Of a stretch of DNA of 64,000 nt, positions 58,080 to 64,000 are shown piece after piece. Position 1 is the stretch's first letter. Each line of letters begins with the position of its first letter. The translations under genes and the position numbers were made by a program. This DNA comes from Hemileia vastatrix (lineage: Eukaryota > Basidiomycota > Pucciniomycetes > Pucciniales > Zaghouaniaceae): positions 21,379,606 to 21,443,605 of the forward strand of contig JASXTE010000001.1 of the NCBI GenBank assembly GCA_030280995.1, given 5' to 3'. The notes below the pieces were generated by a model that was given only the letters and a program-made list of their open reading frames with translations, ran no database searches and had not been told where the DNA came from.

Positions 58080-58895
58080 CTACAGTAATTCTTCTGCCAC
58101 ATTGAAGGAGGCGGCATCGACAATCTTTTTAATCTCATCACTTAAATTTTTGATGAATCGAGCTTGTCGTCCCTGCTGATGTTTCTTTGACCATACCTGG
58201 TCAAGGGTTTCCTTGTTATCCTCCCTTGAATCAACCACCAGTTGACTTGCCTCAATTGGCAGCAATGGCGCAGCTTCCACAATTGGAACTTCTGCAATGA
58301 CATCTGAATTCTAAAAAACATACAGTCATCAGTAACAAAATTTTGAAACAAGAAAAGGCAGACTTACATCAAAAAACGGGTCAGGCTCTAAAAATAGCCT
58401 TGGGGTGACCCCTACTTCCACTTCCTCCTTCTCTTCATCATCTTCAATGATCATCTGCCACTTCTTCAGAGTCCGGTTTGAAATGGGAACTTCATCCTCA
58501 TCCTCTTCGACCGCTTGTTTTCTACCTGTGGCCTGGGCTACCCAAGTCGCCACAGTATCCTTGAACTCTTACTCAACTTCTTCTACCAAACGATTGTCCC
58601 CGACCAACACTTCCCAAATGTCTTTAACCACCTCTTTGGTCTTTGGGATTACCCAGTACTTAGTCTTGGTAAATCTTCACTCAATGTCCTCATTTTTTGA
58701 GAGAGCATCACACATCACCCGTCTCCAGCGGCAAAACTCACATTTCTGTTGAGGACCTCGTGTGGCCGTGCTTTTGACGCAAAAATACTCCATTGATTTG
58801 CAGGCCGTGCATGCTTGTGAATATTTCCGTGTAACAATTCCACCATCCGCTTTGGGGTGTGGAGGTGTGGGAGTTGGAGTAGGGCAGTTTGACAT
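58080..58895 (-). pseudogene. Antisense cysteine-rich gene inside Gypsy-2
   Basis: Minus-strand start MSNCPTPTPTPPHPKADGG. Then a cysteine cluster, ACTACKSMEYFC and KCEFCRWRRVMC, that could bind zinc. Then a TGA (58679-58677), a conserved-looking segment, a TAA (58571-58569), an acidic region (EEDEDEVPISNRTLKKWQMI) and, after a 57-bp GT-AG intron (58367-58311), VIAEVPIVEAAPLLPIEASQ to the final LL and TAG at 58080. The frame is continuous across both stops, so it was one spliced gene opposing gag-pol. A TATAAAA lies on the minus strand about 95 bases upstream of the ATG (58993-58987). I do not recognise the family; a Zn-cluster-like nucleic-acid binding protein is one possibility. Confidence 0.65.
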
Positions 58896-58986
58896 AATAC
58901 AAGAAAAAAAATAATAATTAATAAAAGAAGGAGTCAGAGAAAGTAGTGTGGGAAGAATGTGTCTCAGGCTCAACGGAGCTCGCGTT

Positions 58987-58993
58987 TTATACC
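58987..58993 (-). promoter_or_regulatory. Candidate TATA box of the antisense gene
   Basis: TATAAAA on the minus strand, 9 bases inside the 3' LTR boundary and about 95 bases upstream of the antisense ATG. Position fits a dedicated promoter; usage is inference. Confidence 0.4.
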
Positions 58994-59001
58994 TGGGAAT
59001 C

Positions 59002-59833
59002 TGTCACGCGCCACATGACACTTGAGGCAAAAGTAGCTCATTAAATCAATAATAACAAGGTCTAAATCCATGTTCGAAAGTGCAGAAGCAATTCTACATA
59101 GCAACTGTAACTTTCCTTGTGTACCCACTATTCAACCGCGCTAATCCAAAAACTTTAAATCTAAATTAGTCAATCTCTCAATAGTGTGTTCAGTCTTTTT
59201 CTTTGAATAGCTGAGGCACAGCGCAATGGTCAATGAAATATTCCGCTAAAGGGTTATTGTGTGTCTGTGGGTTAATAACAGGGGTAGTGAGCATGGACGG
59301 GATGGTTAGTGGAGGATTAAAGGTTTAACAGATGTTAGTGAGGAGGGTCCAGGTGTAACGGATGTTAGTGAGGAGGGTCTGTGAGGATGTAGGGAGGTCT
59401 GTGGTGTGCGGAATGATGGATGGGTATGAGGTCAATGCGAGGAGGAGTAATGGATATAAAAGGGGTTGAATTTTGGTTTGATATTTCTTTAGAATTAAAT
59501 TATAAAACATATATATAGTTAGTAATGGTAAAGCTTTAGGTTAAATCATTATTATTGTACATTTCCTTATTTTTCTCAGTAATCATTTCTAAATCTTAAA
59601 TCTTTTATTATTGAGTTTCCAACCCTTTGTGAGATATTAAGAATATTAATATTACCTTTAAATCATATTAGAATTCTTATTGAACATATCTCAAAGCAGT
59701 AGCTCTTCCTTTGAGTCATCTTCGAATCACTTCTGCGAACATTTCCTCTGTGTGTCAAAGAATTTTCTAAACTCCTCCCTCCATCTCACTTCCAGGAACA
59801 CCCTCGACCTTGTGCGTAGGTCGTCTGGTGACA
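59002..59833 (+). repeat. Gypsy-2 3' LTR
   Basis: Starts TGTCACGCGCCACATGACAC. It carries a GAGGATGTAGGGAGGTCTGT insertion near 59382 that the 5' LTR lacks, evidently a local duplication. Confidence 0.95.
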
Positions 59834-59838
59834 GACAT

Positions 59839-60360
59839 GGAACCAAAAAAAGTGAAATAGGTGAAATGTGGGATGATGACCATGCCAAGGAGGAATGATG
59901 AGTAGGGTGGTGGAGCTAAAAAAGAAAGAAAAGAGGGAGAGAAAAATAAGGTTAATTTTACCAGAAAAATCAAAAATAACCACTTGCAAAAAAAATTTAG
60001 ATAGAAAATGAAAAAAACAGAAAAAAAAACAAAAAAAATATGATTAGCAATCAAAAAATCAAAAAAAAGAATAAAATGTTACCTGAAGAGATGAGATGAG
60101 AAAATAAATAAAACCAAATTTTTTGAGGGATGTTTGAGGAGAGGAGGAAAGGATATGAGGGATGAATGAAAAAACGAAACAGTGAAAATTATGCAATTGC
60201 AGAAAATATGTGATTTCATGTTGAGCTGGTGAATGAAAACAAATGAGACATCCAAAAAAGAGACATTCAGCATAAATTCAAAATAAAAATGAATATGCAA
60301 AAAACAAAAACGCCAAACCAAGTGAATAAGGCACACAAGCGGAAAATCTGGAGTGTATGA
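59839..60360 (-). other. Harbinger B2 leader, non-coding
   Basis: Minus-strand equivalent of 24803-25330 (CCTTGGCATGGTCATCATCC; TTACCTGAAGAGATGAG donor-like block on plus). Frames of 60-95 codons here are shadows. Confidence 0.55.
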
Positions 60361-60364
60361 AAAA

Positions 60365-60640
60365 AAAATTAAAAGAGTTGTGTTTTAAAATTTTGGAGGG
60401 TGATTGGCATAATGACAGAGTGTATGCTGGTGGAAAGAATGTTTTGTGATTCAAGGGAGGGGAGAGCTGGTGCAGTTTTGGGATCATCTTCTTCATAAAG
60501 ATCATTGAAAAGACATATAGACTAAAGTGTTGTCCAAACCAAAGTCAGAATCAGAGTCAACAGCTAAAGTCAAAGTGATAGCATTCATAGCTGAGTGAAG
60601 TTGCTTCCTAGTTGAGAGATGCTTTATTATTGTCAGTAGA
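60365..60640 (-). pseudogene. Transposase remnant of Harbinger B2, catalytic domain deleted
   Basis: The minus strand gives the N-terminal scrap (LSTRKQLHSAMNAITLTLAV then SDSDFGLDNTLVYMSF) fused directly to the C-terminal scrap (NDLYEEDDPKTAPALPSLES). The two join near 60517, so the whole DDE domain was removed. Matches 23565-23690 and 24660-24800. Confidence 0.75.
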
Positions 60641-61008
60641 AGGTTTAGGTGATGAGTGGGAAGTGGGAATTCACCACCAAATGAGCAGGTGGGGTGAGTA
60701 TATAGAGAAAAATGTTATGTGTTTGCCACCAAAATCAAGTAGCATAGAGTGAAGAGACACATAAAGATGGCATCTGCAATTATATGTCATGTGACTTGCT
60801 TACAAATCAATCATGGATGTGATGAGTTTGGGATCAGAAATTAGGAACAGAAATTGGGGTATAAGAGGTGGGATAATGCATTCTCATGCAATCCTTATAA
60901 ACTAGCCCTGGGGCTAGTGGATAAGAATTATCTGCAATTAATAATGTCTGATCCCAGCAAAAAAAATTCCTGATCCCTAATTCTGGATCCCTGAACATTG
61001 ATACCCCC
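60641..61008 (-). other. Harbinger B2 subterminal region
   Basis: Inverted counterpart of 23165-23560: CTAGCCCTGGGGCTAGTGG palindrome, then TATAGAG and the same non-coding leader up to the transposase start. Holds the B-type terminus. Confidence 0.7.
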
Positions 61009-61091
61009 TAATATAGATAGGATTCTTATTTTTTTGTGACTAGAGATGAATTCAATGTGTTTCCACATTTGTCATGTTTGACACCCCCTAA

Positions 61092-61796
61092 TAAAAATCC
61101 TGGCACCTGTTAGCAGGTGTCTATCCCTGACTGAACTATGGTAGTTCAATTGGGGGGTGGCATCTGCAAGCAGGCAACAACATTTTTTTTCTGGTGCCTC
61201 CTTCCATGGTTGGCTTTGTTATTTTATATTGGTGCCCCTGTCTCACTCCTCTACACAAAACCTAATTTTCTGACACAATGTCTCTATTTCACCTTGACTA
61301 TCCTCTGCAAATGGACAAGTAGGAGATGACTGGAATGAAACACCCCTCTCTCCAGTACCCTTACCCACAAACTCTATGGAGTGATAGAAATTCTAACACC
61401 AAACTTTACAGCTAGAAAAAGCAAGAGTGATCTAACACTATCATCAGTGGAGGGAGCCACGAGTGAGAGATATTGCTATTTTGGTAAGGGAAACACCAAA
61501 AATGGTAAAGTGGTCTAAGTTGCAGTTCAAAAACATGGTCCCTCTAAGGCTTCCCTTAATTTAAGGCATTTTAAGACAATGTAGCTGCGCAGTTATGTGA
61601 TGCGCAATGGGCATTCACATGTGACGAGATATTGCATCATGTAAGTTCCAGTCGGGCAAACTTAAATATCTGAAAGTACCTTTTGCGCACCCAGTCAACT
61701 ACTTATCCTGCAACCAATTTGAACTCAAGACGAAAATCATATTTTGTTTTTCATGAAAACCCCTGCTGGAAGGTCTCCTTAAACAAATAAAATCCT
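61092..61796 (+). other. Intergenic and promoter side of the SAP gene
   Basis: CACCTGTTAGCAGGTG hairpin at about 61105, then unique sequence with higher complexity. No gene is supported; the 63-codon frame at 61138-61329 has no family resemblance. Confidence 0.4.
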
Positions 61797-63543
61797 ATGT
61801 CTACTTACAACCGAGAACAGCTTTCTAAATTGAAAGTGTTAGTAGCTCGTCTATTCCCTTGGACTTTCTTCTCTTCATTTCATTCATTCTTATTTTCAAT
61901 AGTTGAACTTTCAATCAGAAGAAATCTAATTTAAAAATATCTGGTCAATTTTTTTCTTTAAAAACATCATTATTATCATGTTCAGAGTTGAGCTCAAAGG
62001 CTTATGCGCCGAAAAAAAGTTTCCTGTCAGTGGGAATAAAGGCACCTTGATTTCTCGTTTGTTGAATGAAGATTTACCTTCAAACGAGCGGCCGAAGAAA
62101 AAGATAAAAACTAAAGCGTCAGATGTGGATTCCAATCAAACACCAAATATTCGAAACTTACAAACAAACCCTCCGGTTAAAAATGAAACATCTACTTCAG
62201 TTCGACATGACACTACTTTTTCTTCAATTAGCGGGAAAAATAACTATATTCCTCCTCTGGCCTTACCCGTTGCGAGTAAGATCATAACCTCAGAATTTGC
62301 GTCCCAACAAAATACGTTTTCTGATGAGGCTCTCAATGAACACCACCCTCGCGCTGAAAATTCTGTGCCAGTGCCCATTGCTAATCATGACAATCCGATC
62401 AGACACTTGTCTTTCAGAAGTTTAGCCAGACAAAATTTTTGTCAAGAGAATAAAAAGATAGACAATAATGTTAACAACTCTTCCAAGCATAAAGAAATGG
62501 TCGGCTCTTCCAATTTTCCCCCTATTACTTACATGAATGAAAATCACACGGAAAAAAACCATCAGACTAAAATTAGAATCAATTTTGAAAATGGTTTACA
62601 TAATGGAGATTACAATCAAAAAGATATCCAAAGCTCACATTCTGTTGAAAGCATCAATGATTCGTCTGAATTGTCTAAAATACCTCCAGTCAACAAAGGT
62701 TCAAAACAGAATATCACCCCGATATCATTTCCAACCATCGCATTCGATGAATTCTCTAACATACCGATTCAAAAAACAAATAATAATCCCATTGTGCAAA
62801 AAAAATTCAAGACAGTGTTTAAATTACCCATGAATCTATTACCATTGAATGCGGAAGACAATAACTCTAGCTACGAGTCAGTGGATCATCCAGCAACTGA
62901 TGTTGTTCAAACATACGTTCCTTTAATAGAGGCGCTTCTTCAGCATCTTTTTCGGCTCACTAAAACTTCAACTTTTGATACAAATTTTGTAGAAGAACAC
63001 CATCATCCATTGCTCGATACACAAATGTCTTCAGATTTACTTTCTGACGAAGCAAAAGCCAAAGGCCTCACTATTCTCGGGCTACGTTTCATCTTGACAA
63101 GAATTTGTATTGTTTTAACGGAACCTAATGTTACTGAAAGAGAGACGATCATTGCGAGAATCCTTTCATTTTCTAAAGTAAAGGATGTGAACTTTGGAAA
63201 AGGTGGAGTTTCTATTGCTTCTTTGGAAGATGATACAAGAATCAACTTTGTGGAAGCCACGGGAGAGCCAATAGGAACTTTGTTGGAACGAGTCAATAAT
63301 GAAGATACTGATTGTATTTTAAAATTAAGAGACGATTGGTCTGAATGGTTAGAAAGCACTTGGGAATCGAAAAAAGGCTTAATAAATACCGTTCATACCC
63401 TTGATTCTCATCTCTATCCTAATGGTATTTCAGCACGATTTCGTAAAAAAACTGGCGTTTCTGAAGAATTATCATGTGCTGAAACTTACGTTTTAGCCAA
63501 CTTGTCTGTGAGTGTATCAATGCGCTCCCATAATATTACTTAA
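61797..63543 (+). CDS. SAP-domain protein, two exons
   Basis: Exon 1 61797-61837 (MSTYNREQLSKLKV, last codon split) and exon 2 61986-63543, over a 148-bp intron (GTTAGT...TTCAG). The join gives LSKLKVVELKGLCAEKKFPV then SGNKGTLISRLLNED, a complete SAP motif at residues 9-44. Without exon 1 the first SAP helix is missing, which is why I reject the ATG at 61978. SAP domains bind AT-rich scaffold/matrix DNA or RNA. After a basic KKKIKTK patch (possible nuclear signal) and a long polar, probably disordered region, residues about 320-520 are ordered-looking and rich in conserved-type hydrophobics (TYVPLIEALLQHLFRLTK, LTILGLRFILTRICIVLTEP), with no family that I recognise. A GTGAGT near 63505 could be a further donor, so the C-terminus may differ. 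532 residues in this model. Confidence 0.8.
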
Positions 63544-64000
63544 TTCTCTCTTCCGTTTTGCATTTTAACTTCTTATTTGAAAAATAAAATTTGTACCATC
63601 AAGAAAATTAATCAAACAATTTATCATCATAATAAGTCAAAAAGGGGTCTTTTTTCCTTAATAAAACATCTTCTTAAAATACTAGTATATTATGAGCATT
63701 AACATTAGCATTATCCATTTCAATTTTTTTTCTTAGAAAAAACACATGAAAATATCTGCTGGCTAACTGCTATTTTTCTTTCAAAAAAAAAAACTAATAA
63801 ACACAATCCCTCATTTCACTCATGACATTATTACGGACTTTACGAATCTTTTGACTATTTTTTTCGATTTTTTGGCGACTTCATGATGAAGCCGAACGGT
63901 ATCAGTGGAGCTTGGTGTTCAATTCATGACCAAGCTTCACAAACATATACAAACACAGAAAAACAGCTCAAGAATAAGAATCCAGGTCTTAAAGAAGATA
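63544..64000. other. Downstream flank, nothing recognised
   Basis: AT-rich 3' flank. An AATAAAATTTGTACC near 63582 may be the polyadenylation region of the SAP gene. A TTCATGATGAAGCCGAACGG stretch near 63878 may belong to a next gene, but no frame supports it. Confidence 0.35.

Larger units (their letters stand above)
51384..59833 (+). mobile_element. Ty3/Gypsy chromovirus Gypsy-2 with an antisense extra gene
   Basis: LTRs 51384-52193 (810 bp) and 59002-59833 (832 bp, with a roughly 22-bp insertion) differ at about 40 positions, near 5%. Flanked by GACAT (51379-51383, 59834-59838), a perfect 5-bp duplication. Plus-strand order: LTR, gag, protease, RT, RNase H, integrase, chromodomain, a 900-bp pyrimidine/AT-rich tract, an antisense cysteine-rich gene (58895-58080), LTR. 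No convincing tRNA-type primer site follows the 5' LTR (GTATAATTTAATTC). Multiple TGA stops make it defective. Confidence 0.95.
47989..61008. mobile_element. PIF/Harbinger copy B2, inserted in MITE C and split by Gypsy-2
   Basis: The right end GGGGGTATCAATGTTCAGGG (reading in from 61008) is the B-type transposase-side terminus. The left end CAGGGCATCAAT is a mutated version of the same 12 bases. TAATA flanks both (47984-47988, 61009-61013). Inside: Myb-like pseudogene (plus), Tet-like pseudogene (minus), tandem modules, leader, transposase remnant (minus), the same architecture as B1. Gypsy-2 splits it at 51384-59833. Confidence 0.85.
47864..61089. mobile_element. Small Harbinger-type MITE C, split by B2
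   Basis: Left part 47864-47983 starts GGGGGTATCAAACATTTCAA; right part 61014-61089 ends CATGTTTGACACCCCC. The two ends are inverted repeats of each other, and TAATA flanks both. Without the 13-kb insertion C would be about 200 bp. Its left flank is the same TAATA that follows A3. Confidence 0.8.

Noticed and set aside
61978..61980. ATG at 61978 as start of the SAP gene
   Set aside because: It lies in the intron; using it removes the first SAP helix. The 61797 exon restores LSKLKVVELKGL.

Overview
The window is AT-rich, intron-containing eukaryotic DNA, most likely from a filamentous fungus with a large, transposon-filled genome. Three things point that way: a Boi/Pob1-type polarity gene (SH3-SAM-PH) with nine short GT-AG introns, fungal-type chromodomain Ty3/Gypsy elements, and PIF/Harbinger elements whose third gene looks like the Tet-like 2OG-Fe(II) oxygenases common in rust and other basidiomycete fungi. 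A rust (Pucciniales) is my best guess, but the sequence does not prove it.

Only two host genes are convincing. The Boi-like gene (17632-22410, 10 exons, 1256 residues, all exon phases consistent) has a calponin-homology-like C-terminus. A SAP-domain gene (61797-63543, two exons) starts with a 41-base exon that completes the SAP motif.

Almost everything else is mobile DNA. A PIF/Harbinger group with TIRs starting GGGGGTRTCA occurs as several large copies (1-4365, 9660-12849, 23165-29077, 35266-47858, 47989-61008). The parental layout is transposase, then a variable tandem module, then a Tet/JBP-like dioxygenase gene, all on one strand, facing a Myb/SANT-like DNA-binding gene on the other. The copy at 9660-12849 lacks the dioxygenase but keeps an intact spliced transposase. 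Small non-coding relatives are present at 31477-31674, 32423-32616 and 47864-61089 (interrupted).

Two Ty3/Gypsy chromoviruses have inserted into Harbinger copies. One is at 36865-45713 (minus strand, LTRs about 0.8% different, TSD CTTCT). The other is at 51384-59833 (plus strand, LTRs about 5% different, TSD GACAT) and carries an extra antisense gene between pol and its 3' LTR. Together with their hosts they form one continuous nest at 35266-61089.

The stretch 14.1-15.84 kb is a cluster of TA-flanked Tc1/mariner-type MITEs. Five copies of a promoter-like repeat with a conserved TATA core lie at 1.8, 5.5, 8.3, 29.1 and 31.2 kb. Decay is marked by CGA-to-TGA stops and loss of CpG in older copies, as expected from cytosine methylation and deamination or a RIP-like process.
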